Source of the DNA: Bacteroidia bacterium
Lineage (GTDB): Bacteria; Bacteroidota; Bacteroidia; J057
Direction of reading: 5' to 3'
Length of the DNA stretch: 64,000 nucleotides
NCBI GenBank assembly: GCA_033391075.1
Contig: JAWPMV010000004.1
Span: forward strand, 246,642-310,641
Shown here in pieces: positions 1 through 8,399 of this stretch. Both the position numbers and the translations under genes were made by a program. How positions within the stretch are numbered: the first letter of the stretch is position 1; each line of letters starts with the position of its first letter. The notes under the pieces were generated by a model that saw only the letters and a list, made by a program, of their open reading frames with translations, was not told where the DNA came from and did not search any database.

Positions 1-7
1 GGCTTAT

Positions 8-29
8 TAAAATTGGTGCACCAATTTTA
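8..29. promoter_or_regulatory. Operator-like palindrome 1, probable GntR site
   Basis: A perfect 22-bp palindrome with core AATTGGTGCACCAATT. The same 16-bp core recurs at 1930-1945, and a variant with TTAA in the centre lies at 3228-3245. The shape (short dyad with GGT/ACC arms) fits an operator of a FadR-type GntR repressor, and such a repressor is encoded at 200-901. The site probably controls a gene to the left of the window. Bases 30-199 hold no convincing gene. Confidence 0.7.
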
Positions 30-199
30 CAAGTATACCCAATTAAAGCTGAAATGAAAAACTATGAAGCTCGAAACTGTAGCAGAGACGAACTATTGTC
101 AATTCGGTGGCATAAGTGGGAAGGTCCTTATTGGGGAATAAGGAAATAAGTCAGAAGAGAATTGTACAAAAAGAGATAGGAGTATCGAAGGGGAAATGC

Positions 200-901
200 C
201 TACATATTGCTCAAATACTCTCTGAGCCGAGTAAAATGAATGGCCATTTTTTCTTTCGCCAGTTCAGAATTTCTATTTTTGATAGCGAGGTAAATATCTT
301 CGTGCTTTTTAATTTCAGATAAGGCCTCGTCCCCTTCGCAAATTCGATCCCGATCATATGTTCCTACAATTTCGGGAGTAATTAAATGCATAAGCGTACT
401 CAAGGCAGAGTTTCCACTGGCCTTGGCTATTTCGAGATGAAAAAGAATGTCTTCTTGTAAGGAATCATTGCCCTGAAGAATCTTTTCTGAAAAGGCGTCT
501 AAGGCTGTTTTTATTTTCTCCAGGTTTTTCTGTGTTCTCCTTTTGGCAGAATACTGTACAATCTCTAACTCAAGTCCAATTCTGGTTTCAGTTAATGCCT
601 TAAAATCTGGCTCTTCTAGTTCTAAAATATTGTCAATAATTCCATTCATAGCCAACTTCCCAATATTGGCTAGATAGGTTCCACTTTGGGGCTTTGACTT
701 TAATAATCCGTAGAATTCCAGTTTCTGAATCGCCTTACTCAAACTTCTTCTGCTAACACCAAATTTTTCGGCCATTGTCCTCTCTGGTGGTAGTCTATCT
801 CCCGGTTCCAGATTTTTGTAATTGATTAAATGCTGGATCTTTGAAATAATATCATTCTGGATAGCTTGCTTTTCTCTATTCGCGAGGACTTCTAACTTCA
901 T
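200..901 (-). CDS. GntR/FadR-family repressor with FCD domain, probable alginate-locus regulator
   Basis: A 233-residue transcription factor. Residues about 10-80 form the GntR winged helix, with the typical PPERTMAEKFGVSRRSL segment at 38-54. Residues about 95-226 form the helical FCD ligand domain. The likely metal ligands of FCD domains are present: D151, H155, H200 and H222. FCD regulators usually bind a sugar acid or other carboxylate and then leave the operator. It lies 184 bp downstream of the RraA-like gene on the same strand and next to alginate lyases, so an alginate-derived keto-sugar acid is the likely ligand (inference). The three palindromes at 8-29, 1930-1945 and 3228-3245 are the likely binding sites. 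Confidence 0.9.
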   Translation of the reverse strand: MKLEVLANREKQAIQNDIISKIQHLINYKNLEPGDRLPPERTMAEKFGVSRRSLSKAIQKLEFYGLLKSKPQSGTYLANIGKLAMNGIIDNILELEEPDFKALTETRIGLELEIVQYSAKRRTQKNLEKIKTALDAFSEKILQGNDSLQEDILFHLEIAKASGNSALSTLMHLITPEIVGTYDRDRICEGDEALSEIKKHEDIYLAIKNRNSELAKEKMAIHFTRLREYLSNM

Positions 902-1085
902 ATGTGAAACTTGCTTTTAAATTCATCAGCTTGGATTCTGTTAAATTACAAAAAACATATAATCATAGCCCAAAGAGCTGCTATTCTGCCTTCAGCTAAG
1001 CTATTCTATATCCAGTTTGTATGTAAAATTCATAGGAAAAGGCTTTAAACCTCATCTTCCTACCTTAGGATAAATTTGGTTTGTC

Positions 1086-1802
1086 CTATTCTTGTATTCC
1101 TTTCTCTTTTTTCCATGCCTCAAATTCAATCAAGGTCTGTGGGTCAGTAGCCGGATATAGCCCAATGATCGTTTGGCCCGCAAGCACCCTTTCTGTTACA
1201 AAGTCCTCGAAAAGGGTCATTCGACTTCCTTCTTCTGCAACTTCATCAGCCAGGGCCGCGGGAATAACCATTACGCCATCATTATCACCGACAATCACAT
1301 CTCCGGGAAAAACCGCCACATCACCACATCCGATAGGAACATTGATATCTATAGCCTGGTTGAGGGTAAGATTGGTAGGAGCTGTTGGGCGTTGATGAAA
1401 TGTGGGCATATCCAATTCTGCGATCAAATCAGCATCCCGAAATCCTCCGTCGGTAACCACACCTGCTACTCCCCTAACCATTAGTCTTGTAAGGAGAATT
1501 GATCCGGCCGAGGCTGCTCTGGCGCTTTTTCTACTATCAATTACCAATACTGCAGCTGCTGGACAAGTCTCTACTGCCTTTCGTTGGGGGTGATCCGGAT
1601 TTCTGAAGACCTCGACCTGATTAAGATCTTCCCGGGCGGGAATGTATCTTAAGGTAAAAGCCTCCCCTACCATAGACTTGTCCATCTTTTTCAGAGGTGA
1701 GACATCCTGAATAAATTGATATTTCAATCCTCTTTTGAATAGGATGGTAGCTATGGTCGCAGTGCTTATTTTTTCGAGTTTTTTCCGTGTATCCTCTTTC
1801 AT
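1086..1802 (-). CDS. RraA-like / HMG aldolase-family protein
   Basis: A 238-residue protein of the RraA/HMG-aldolase fold. Seen: the family's GGFRD motif at 119-123 (R122 and D123 are the usual catalytic pair of the aldolase branch), then GDVIVGDNDGVMVIP at 167-181, the family's conserved C-terminal block. Members either cleave 4-hydroxy-2-oxo acids with a divalent metal or, in the RraA branch, bind RNase E. The R-D pair and the position in an alginate locus favour an enzyme acting on a keto-acid sugar; the substrate cannot be read from sequence. The ATG at 1802 lies 127 bp from the palindrome at 1930-1945. It probably shares a transcript with the GntR gene downstream. Confidence 0.85.
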   Translation of the reverse strand: MKEDTRKKLEKISTATIATILFKRGLKYQFIQDVSPLKKMDKSMVGEAFTLRYIPAREDLNQVEVFRNPDHPQRKAVETCPAAAVLVIDSRKSARAASAGSILLTRLMVRGVAGVVTDGGFRDADLIAELDMPTFHQRPTAPTNLTLNQAIDINVPIGCGDVAVFPGDVIVGDNDGVMVIPAALADEVAEEGSRMTLFEDFVTERVLAGQTIIGLYPATDPQTLIEFEAWKKEKGIQE

Positions 1803-1929
1803 GAAAGTCTTTTATCTTGGTTATTTATCAATGGGATTTAAGCTCTCAATATCGAATCCGAATCTTTGCCTGTCACCATACAATGGATTATTTTATCTGA
1901 TATTGTGGGTTTTAGGAGCTTTGTGCCTA

Positions 1930-1945
1930 AATTGGTGCACCAATT
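1930..1945. promoter_or_regulatory. Operator-like palindrome 2, probable GntR site
   Basis: A perfect 16-bp palindrome AATTGGTGCACCAATT in the 274-bp divergent gap between the RraA-like gene (minus) and the PL7 lyase (plus). It is identical to the core of the palindrome at 8-29. From this place one bound repressor dimer could control both directions. A weak -7-like element TACCTTCG lies at 2054-2061, just ahead of the PL7 start. Confidence 0.7.
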
Positions 1946-2076
1946 ATTCTCGGCAAATGTGAAAGAACAATTTAAGTTTGACTAAGACAAATATTGCTGG
2001 CAATAATTCGCTCCAGGGGAATCGTTCTTCCTCAGACCTTTAATTCTACTATATACCTTCGCTAATAGATTCTATT

Positions 2077-3123
2077 ATGAAAATCCCATTTCGCCTCCTT
2101 TTTATTTTCCTATTGAGCATCACCCTCCTGAGTTGTGGTACTTCTACTAAAGAATCCGCAACAGACTCTCAGGATAGCAAACCCATTTATCCAGCCGATA
2201 TACTATCTTCTGCTGATCAATGGTCCATTATGCTAGGCAATGGAGAGGTATTTAAAGATGTAAAGGAGCTAGAACACAAGGATTATTTTTATACGGTGGA
2301 TGATGGAGCCAAATGGATTGTGTATAAAGCTCCCAATGGAGGAATAACTTCTCCCAATTCGCATAATACGCGAACAGAATTGGGTCAAAAGGAAAGATGG
2401 ACTCCTGAAAGCGGAGGTAAATTGACCGCTAGCTTAAAAGTAATGCATGTATCGACTTCCGGTGATGCAAGGGTTGCGGCCTCCTATTCAGTTGTAGTTG
2501 GGCAAATTCATAGTGATGAAGGACATAAAAATGAACCCCTGAAAATCTTCTACAAAAAGTTTCCAGGCCATTCGAAAGGATCTCTATACTGGAATTACGA
2601 AATCAATACGGAAGGGGATAATTCGGGACGATGGGATTTTTCAACGGCTATTTGGGGCAATGATATGTCAGTAGTCGGAAGCGCTCCCGATAGCTATCCT
2701 GCTGAACCTGAAGATGGCATTGAGTTAGGGGAAGAGTTTAGCTATGAAATCCTCGTTTCTGAGGGAATCATGCAACTCAAATTTGAATCTGAAGGGCATG
2801 AGACAAAAAGCTTTACAAAAAGCCTCATCTCATCTGAATATGTCAATGCATCGGATCTTCCTCAGCAAATTGTGGACTTGTATGTTCCGATCGGCCAGGA
2901 TGGGACTGAAAGAGCAAATGCCTATGCAGGAGAATTACAGTTCTTCAAACAGGGAGCCTATAATCAAACCAATGGAAGAGATCCTTCTTTAAATATGGTT
3001 TGGGGGACTGGATCTGAAACTTATGGCGGAGATGTTGAGCAACAATACGCCAATGGTTCCTATACAGAAGTCTGGTTTAGGGCTTCATCTATTGGCCCTG
3101 CAAGTGATACGCCTAAGGAATGA
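2077..3123 (+). CDS. PL7-family alginate lyase, lipoprotein
   Basis: A 348-residue predicted alginate lyase of polysaccharide lyase family 7, which cuts alginate by beta-elimination on a jelly-roll fold. The three family signatures are visible: RTELG at 99-103 (family form R-S/T-E-L-R/G), QIH at 143-145 (catalytic His region) and FFKQGAYNQ at 289-297 (catalytic Tyr). The N-terminus is a lipoprotein signal peptide ending in LLSC with Cys20, so the enzyme is anchored in a membrane, probably at the cell surface. It opens the plus-strand part of the alginate locus. Confidence 0.93.
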   Translation: MKIPFRLLFIFLLSITLLSCGTSTKESATDSQDSKPIYPADILSSADQWSIMLGNGEVFKDVKELEHKDYFYTVDDGAKWIVYKAPNGGITSPNSHNTRTELGQKERWTPESGGKLTASLKVMHVSTSGDARVAASYSVVVGQIHSDEGHKNEPLKIFYKKFPGHSKGSLYWNYEINTEGDNSGRWDFSTAIWGNDMSVVGSAPDSYPAEPEDGIELGEEFSYEILVSEGIMQLKFESEGHETKSFTKSLISSEYVNASDLPQQIVDLYVPIGQDGTERANAYAGELQFFKQGAYNQTNGRDPSLNMVWGTGSETYGGDVEQQYANGSYTEVWFRASSIGPASDTPKE

Positions 3124-3187
3124 TTTGGGCAGTAACTCTGCTTTAACAATCCATATTAGCGATAGATTGGCAATCAGTTCTATGTTT

Positions 3188-3245
3188 TTTGAATTACTCG
3201 CGGAACTATTGCTATATTGGCTAATGAAAATTGGTTAACCAATTT
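3188..3245 (+). promoter_or_regulatory. Putative promoter with overlapping operator palindrome 3
   Basis: TTTG at 3188-3191 and TATATTGG at 3213-3220 (one mismatch to TAnnTTTG), spaced 21 bp, fit the Bacteroidota housekeeping promoter. Directly after, at 3228-3245, lies an 18-bp perfect palindrome with core TTGGTTAACCAA, a variant of the other two operators (centre TTAA instead of TGCA). The operator would cover the transcription start, so a bound repressor would block initiation for the TIM-barrel/PL6/dehydrogenase genes. Confidence 0.55.
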
Positions 3246-3257
3246 ACCAAACCCATT

Positions 3258-4205
3258 ATGACTACTAGCCGAAGATCATTTCTCAAGAAATTGGGAGCCG
3301 CAGGAAGCCTGGCAACATTTACCCAGTTCCCTCTTCACGCCAGCATGTTTAATCAGCTTGAAGAAGAACTGGAAGTGCATGTTTTTTCCAAGCATCTGCA
3401 ATTTTTGGATTATAAAGAGGCGGCGGAAATTGCGGCAGAGATTGGCTTCAAGGGACTGGACCTTACTGTCAGACCCAAAGGACATGTGCTTCCGGAAAAT
3501 GTTGAATCTGATCTTCCAAAAGCCATTCGTGAAATCAAAAAGGCAGGACTTTCTTGTGAAATGATTACTACTGCTATTTCAGATGTGGCTAATCCTATGG
3601 ATATGGATGTCATTAAAACGGCAGCATCTGAAGGAGTGAAATATTACAGAAGTAACTGGTTCAAATTTAAGGAAGGCATCTCTCTTGAAGATTCATTGGA
3701 TTTTTATAAAGAGAAAATTCAGCAGCTGAGTGAAGTGAACAAAAAGCATAAGATCATAGGTTGCTATCAAAATCATTCCGGAACAAGCATTGGTGCTTCT
3801 ATTTGGGAAGTGAAACACATCCTGGAAACAGCCCATCCGCAATTCTTCGGCTCACAATACGACATACGACATGCTGTGGCAGAGGGAGGAAGGTCATGGT
3901 CAAATGGAGTCAAATTGCTCAAAGACCAAATTAAAACCATCGTTCTTAAAGATTTTAAATGGGGCAAAGTAAAGGGCAAGTGGCAGATCGTCAATGTCCC
4001 TATTGGAGAAGGAATGGTTGACTTTACAGCCTATTTTAAGCTATTGAAAAGTTTAGGATTAAAACCGCCGGTTTGCCTTCATCTGGAATATCCCCTGGGA
4101 GGCGCAGATAAAGGCCGTTATGAAATCACCATAGACCATAAGCTTGTTTTTGAGGCTATGAAAAGAGACCTGGCAGCTGTCCAGAAACTTTGGAAAGAGG
4201 CATAA
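3258..4205 (+). CDS. Tat-exported sugar isomerase/epimerase-like TIM-barrel protein
   Basis: A 315-residue protein of the xylose isomerase-like TIM-barrel family (AP endonuclease 2 superfamily). Start chosen at ATG 3258, because the in-frame upstream TTG at 3231 lies inside the operator palindrome. Residues 4-11 (SRRSFLKK) form a clear twin-arginine signal, so the protein is exported folded to the periplasm. The body shows barrel segments such as the His-rich GCYQNHSG stretch and a late HLEYP motif, with Glu/His/Asp residues placed as metal ligands in this family. The substrate is unknown; position between two alginate lyase genes suggests an unsaturated uronate or its derivative (inference). 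Confidence 0.8.
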   Translation: MTTSRRSFLKKLGAAGSLATFTQFPLHASMFNQLEEELEVHVFSKHLQFLDYKEAAEIAAEIGFKGLDLTVRPKGHVLPENVESDLPKAIREIKKAGLSCEMITTAISDVANPMDMDVIKTAASEGVKYYRSNWFKFKEGISLEDSLDFYKEKIQQLSEVNKKHKIIGCYQNHSGTSIGASIWEVKHILETAHPQFFGSQYDIRHAVAEGGRSWSNGVKLLKDQIKTIVLKDFKWGKVKGKWQIVNVPIGEGMVDFTAYFKLLKSLGLKPPVCLHLEYPLGGADKGRYEITIDHKLVFEAMKRDLAAVQKLWKEA

Positions 4206-4289
4206 GAATCATGCATCCTTTCATCCCTGAATATTCTAATATTACCTAATAATCCTTATCTATTTCCTAAAGCAGAGAGACTATATAGA

Positions 4290-6614
4290 ATGAAAAACTT
4301 AAAACAGCTACTACAATTATTTATCGCATTCGCATTCCTGAGTGCTTGTCAACAAAATGGAAGCAATACATCCGTATTGGTTTCCAATGCCGATGAACTG
4401 AAGGAAGCCATCTCACAGGCGAAAGCAGGGACCGAAATTGTCATGGCGAATGGTGAATGGAAGGATATTCAAATACGCTTTATCGGAAAGGGAACCAAGG
4501 ACAAGCCCATTAGCCTAAGAGCTGAAACAGCTGGGAAGGTGCTGATTCAGGGGAAATCTGATCTGAAACTGGGAGGTGAATATTTGGTGGTAGATGGACT
4601 TTATTTTAGCCAGGGAGCATCCCCATCTCGATCTGTTATCCAGTTTTTTATCGATGAGGATATGCTGGCAAATCACAGTCGGGTGACAAATTGTGTGATT
4701 AAGGACTTCAACAAATCTCAACGGAATAAACAGGACCTCTGGGTCCTATTCAAAGGAAGACATAACCAACTTGATCATTCCTACCTCGCAGGTAAATCAA
4801 ATCGGGGACCTACGATCAGGGTAGATTTGGCTGGAAATCCAAGCATTAACAATTACCACAAGATCAACAACAATCATTTTGGCCCCAGACCTCCCAAAGG
4901 AGGACCTAGTGCTGAGACCATCCAGATTGGGAATAGTTTCACTTCTATGTCACCAAGTTATACGATGGTGGAAAATAATCTATTTGAAAGATGTAATGGA
5001 GAAGTCGAGATCATTTCCAGTAAAACCAATTTCAATGAATTTAGAAATAATGTGTTCTATAAAAGTGAGGGATCTCTCGTAACTCGTCATGGAAACTACT
5101 GCACCGTGGATGGCAATTATTTCATTGGGGACGAAAAATCACCTCATGCTGGTGGAATAAGGCTTATCGGAACCGGGCATTGGGTAACCAACAACTATTT
5201 CTATAACCTTCGCGGAGAAATATTCAGAGGACCGCTCGCGGTAATGAATGGAATTCCTAAATCACCTTTAAACCGCTATATCCAGGTTACAGATGTCGTG
5301 GTAGCCTATAATACCTGGGTGAATTGTCAGTCTCCCTGGCAATTGGGGGTAGGCTCAAACATCGACCAAAAGGATGTACTTCCTGCCTCTGAAATCAGAT
5401 CTGAAACTCCCATTCGTACACTTGTCGCGAATAATATCATTTACAATGATAAAGGAGATGATATGCCCCTTCTTCGTTATGACTCTATCGATGGGATTGA
5501 TTTTCAAAGTAATATAATCCAAAATCAGGGAGTCGCATTTAGAGGAGTTGAAGGACTGGCCGAGAAGGATTTCTCTCTGAAGGAGTTAGAAGAAAATGTT
5601 TGGGTTCCTTCCACTGATTTGAATGATATTGAAGCACACAATGGATTTGGATTTGATCAGATTGAAAAAGATTTGTTGGGGAATTCTCGTAAAGGAGGAA
5701 ATTCAGTTGGGGCAGTACATGGGGCGAATGCCCAAAAACCCAATATCATGGATCTCTCTAAATATGGAACGAATTGGTATGATCCCTCCCCTGCTGCATC
5801 AGATCCAGAAACCCATGCTGTGAGTACTTCTGAGGAATTAGCTGCGGCAGTAGTCAATGCTAAAGCAGGTGACATCATCGAATTAACAGCAGATCAATAT
5901 GAAATTAGCTCAGGGCTGAAAATCAATAAAAAATTGCAACTGCAATCTGCTGATGCGGGGAAGAAATCTACCCTTGTGTATACAGGAGCAGCTGAAACAG
6001 CTGCATTTGAAATGAATCCCCAGGCTCAGCTCATGTTAAAATCGGTCATCTTGAAGGGATCAGGCAAGAATTACGCATTTGCCAGCTTAAAAGAAAACAT
6101 GTCCAGCCTGTACAATCTGGAGGTAGAAGACTCAGAAATATCCGGTTTCGACTATGTACTCAAAGCCTATAAATTCTCATTTTCCGAGTATATCAAGTTC
6201 ACTTCCACTACTATCAAAAATTGTAATAATGGTCTTGAGCTTTCTGCCGAAGATGATGACAGAGGAGATTACAATGCGGAAAATGTTTTCATAGTAGATA
6301 GCCAATTCGAAGGAATTAAGCGTAATGTCATTGATTACTATCGAGGAGGATATGATGAGTCTACTGTTGGAGGGAATTTGATAGTAAAAGGATGTACCTT
6401 CACAAATAGTGGTGCAGCTGAAGAGACGGGAGTTTTGATCAATACCTACGGAATCATTAATGTGGCCATATCTGATAATAAATTTCAGAATAATAGGGTG
6501 AAACTGGTGGCCAGACTTTGGGGCGCCAAGAATAACTCACATGCAGACAATCTCATCCAAAACTCAGGCAGACTGATCGTTGAGCAGAATCTTCCCCTGA
6601 AATTGATGTACTAG
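4290..6614 (+). CDS. PL6-family alginate lyase (two-domain type), lipoprotein
   Basis: A 774-residue polysaccharide lyase of family 6 (chondroitinase B/alginate lyase type), a parallel beta-helix enzyme. Lipobox Cys20 (LSAC). The N-terminal helix carries the catalytic set of the alginate lyase AlyGC: K245 and R266 as base and acid, spaced 21 residues as in that enzyme, with E238 and E240 as likely calcium ligands just before the Lys. From about residue 530 a second beta-helix begins (TSEELAAAVVNAKAGD), echoing the first domain's start (NADELKEAISQAKAGT). That matches the two-domain subfamily acting exolytically on poly-guluronate or mixed chains. It follows the TIM-barrel gene by 84 bp and is 5 bp ahead of the dehydrogenase gene, so one operon is likely. 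Confidence 0.92.
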   Translation: MKNLKQLLQLFIAFAFLSACQQNGSNTSVLVSNADELKEAISQAKAGTEIVMANGEWKDIQIRFIGKGTKDKPISLRAETAGKVLIQGKSDLKLGGEYLVVDGLYFSQGASPSRSVIQFFIDEDMLANHSRVTNCVIKDFNKSQRNKQDLWVLFKGRHNQLDHSYLAGKSNRGPTIRVDLAGNPSINNYHKINNNHFGPRPPKGGPSAETIQIGNSFTSMSPSYTMVENNLFERCNGEVEIISSKTNFNEFRNNVFYKSEGSLVTRHGNYCTVDGNYFIGDEKSPHAGGIRLIGTGHWVTNNYFYNLRGEIFRGPLAVMNGIPKSPLNRYIQVTDVVVAYNTWVNCQSPWQLGVGSNIDQKDVLPASEIRSETPIRTLVANNIIYNDKGDDMPLLRYDSIDGIDFQSNIIQNQGVAFRGVEGLAEKDFSLKELEENVWVPSTDLNDIEAHNGFGFDQIEKDLLGNSRKGGNSVGAVHGANAQKPNIMDLSKYGTNWYDPSPAASDPETHAVSTSEELAAAVVNAKAGDIIELTADQYEISSGLKINKKLQLQSADAGKKSTLVYTGAAETAAFEMNPQAQLMLKSVILKGSGKNYAFASLKENMSSLYNLEVEDSEISGFDYVLKAYKFSFSEYIKFTSTTIKNCNNGLELSAEDDDRGDYNAENVFIVDSQFEGIKRNVIDYYRGGYDESTVGGNLIVKGCTFTNSGAAEETGVLINTYGIINVAISDNKFQNNRVKLVARLWGAKNNSHADNLIQNSGRLIVEQNLPLKLMY

Positions 6615-6619
6615 GAACT

Positions 6620-8284
6620 ATGGCTGGACTACAAAAAAGCAATCTCGCAGGGCTGAGCATCAGCATGATGTTCCTCCTCTTCATATTGAGTAGTTGCGAA
6701 AGTAAAAGTGCTCAGGAACGTCCTTCTTTTGAGAAGCCTAAATTTATCATCCAGCTAGCTGAAACCCGACTCCTGGTCAGTGAGGTAGTAAATGATTTGG
6801 AAGAACCCTGGGAAATCAGCTGGGGAGCAGATGATCATCTCTGGTTCACGGAAAAAAAGGGGAATATCATGCGTATGAATCCCCTTACAGGAAAGGTGAA
6901 AAAGGTACTACATATCCCGGAAGTTTTTTCGGGGGGCAATACACCCGGCCTCTTAGGCTTGGTATTGCATCCGAATTTCAAACAGGAGCCCTATGTATAC
7001 ATGCACTACAACTATATCGACTCTACGATTACCGGAGAATTTAACCGCAATGGGAATCCCAATTATGTAGCAGCCAGATTTCTGCGATATTCCTATTCAT
7101 TTGAGGAAGATAGCCTGATACAGCCAGAACCCCTCTTACATGATCTTCCTGCTCGAATCGCACACAATGGTTCCAGACTCGCGATAAGTGATGACAATAA
7201 GCTCCTTTTTGCTATAGGCGATGTGATCGTCTCTGATTATGCACAGACAGAGCTGACGCTACCAGGCAAAGTTCTTCGAATGAATCTGGATGGAAGTGTT
7301 CCGGAAGACAATCCTATTCCCGATAGTTATTTCTATTCTATGGGGCACAGAAATCCTCAGGGGCTGGTTGCAGCAAATGGGAAAATATACTCATCTGAAC
7401 ATGGCCCAAATAATGATGATGAAATCAATCTGATCAAAGCGGGTGCCAATTATGGTTGGCCCTTTGTGGAAGGATATTGCGATAAAGAAAACGAAATGGC
7501 TTTTTGCGATTCCGTAAAAGTTAGTGAACCCATATATACCTGGACTCCAACGATTGCTCCGGCAGGCCTGGATTTTTATGGTCATACAGCCATTCCTGAA
7601 TGGAATAACAAACTCCTCCTCACAACTTTAAAGGGACGGGCACTTTGGGCATTTGAGCTTAATGAAACGGGGGAAGAAATTGTAGATGAAAGTATTTATC
7701 TGCAGAAACAATTTGGTCGTCTTCGAGATTTGTGTGTGTCCTCTACCGGGGATGTATATCTCGTTACCAGCAATTCAGACTGGCACATCCCTCGATTCGG
7801 ATGGATGTATGACAATGTACCTAAAAACGGCAATGATCGGGTATTGAAGATTTCTGTACTCCAGCCAAATGAGGAAGAGACTTATGCTCACCTGATCAGT
7901 TTCCCTGAAGATAGTGAGCCTATACCTATGTTTGTTCAGGATACGAGGGTACCAGATGTAGTTGGGGCAAAGGCTTATAGAGAAAACTGCGCATCTTGCC
8001 ATTTACCCGGTGGAGAAGGAATTCCTGACTTTAGTCCTCCCCTATTAGAGACAGCGACAGTATCCAACAAATCAAAACTGATTGAAGTAGCTCTATTTGG
8101 GATGGCTGGAGAGATCGAGGTGAAAGGGAAGAAATACAATGATATCATGCCTGGTTTTGCAGTAGGTCTTTCTGATCAGGAGCTCAGGGATATAGTAAAC
8201 TACGTACGTACTCACCTGAATAATCATTCAGATTCTGTAAGCCTTGCAGAAATAAAGGAGAAAAGAAATAGTCAAAGTTTGTGA
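6620..8284 (+). CDS. PQQ-type sugar dehydrogenase fused to cytochrome c, lipoprotein
   Basis: A 554-residue lipoprotein (signal ending LSSC). Residues about 50-430 are a glucose/sorbosone dehydrogenase beta-propeller, seen in LGLVLHPNF, RIAHNGSRL, GHRNPQG and EHGPNNDDEIN, motifs of soluble PQQ-dependent aldose dehydrogenases. The C-terminus is a cytochrome c domain with haem motif CASCH at 457-461 and a likely axial Met in DIMPGF near 510. Such fusions oxidise an aldose and pass electrons via haem to the respiratory chain. Starting 5 bp after the PL6 lyase, it belongs to the alginate operon. A direct oxidising role on uronates or neutral sugars freed with alginate is inference; PQQ use is assumed from family. 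Confidence 0.85.
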   Translation: MAGLQKSNLAGLSISMMFLLFILSSCESKSAQERPSFEKPKFIIQLAETRLLVSEVVNDLEEPWEISWGADDHLWFTEKKGNIMRMNPLTGKVKKVLHIPEVFSGGNTPGLLGLVLHPNFKQEPYVYMHYNYIDSTITGEFNRNGNPNYVAARFLRYSYSFEEDSLIQPEPLLHDLPARIAHNGSRLAISDDNKLLFAIGDVIVSDYAQTELTLPGKVLRMNLDGSVPEDNPIPDSYFYSMGHRNPQGLVAANGKIYSSEHGPNNDDEINLIKAGANYGWPFVEGYCDKENEMAFCDSVKVSEPIYTWTPTIAPAGLDFYGHTAIPEWNNKLLLTTLKGRALWAFELNETGEEIVDESIYLQKQFGRLRDLCVSSTGDVYLVTSNSDWHIPRFGWMYDNVPKNGNDRVLKISVLQPNEEETYAHLISFPEDSEPIPMFVQDTRVPDVVGAKAYRENCASCHLPGGEGIPDFSPPLLETATVSNKSKLIEVALFGMAGEIEVKGKKYNDIMPGFAVGLSDQELRDIVNYVRTHLNNHSDSVSLAEIKEKRNSQSL

Positions 8285-8399
8285 TTCCCTACCTATTCTT
8301 TTGCTGATCTTATTTTAACGCAGAGATAAAACAATGTATCCTTTTCTCTAAGGCATGTTGAGGATTTATCCTATATTATTTCGCAGACAAAATTAGCTT

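Noticed and set aside
3231-3257. TTG start giving a longer TIM-barrel protein
   Set aside because: It lies within the operator palindrome, and the twin-arginine signal starts cleanly at the ATG at 3258.
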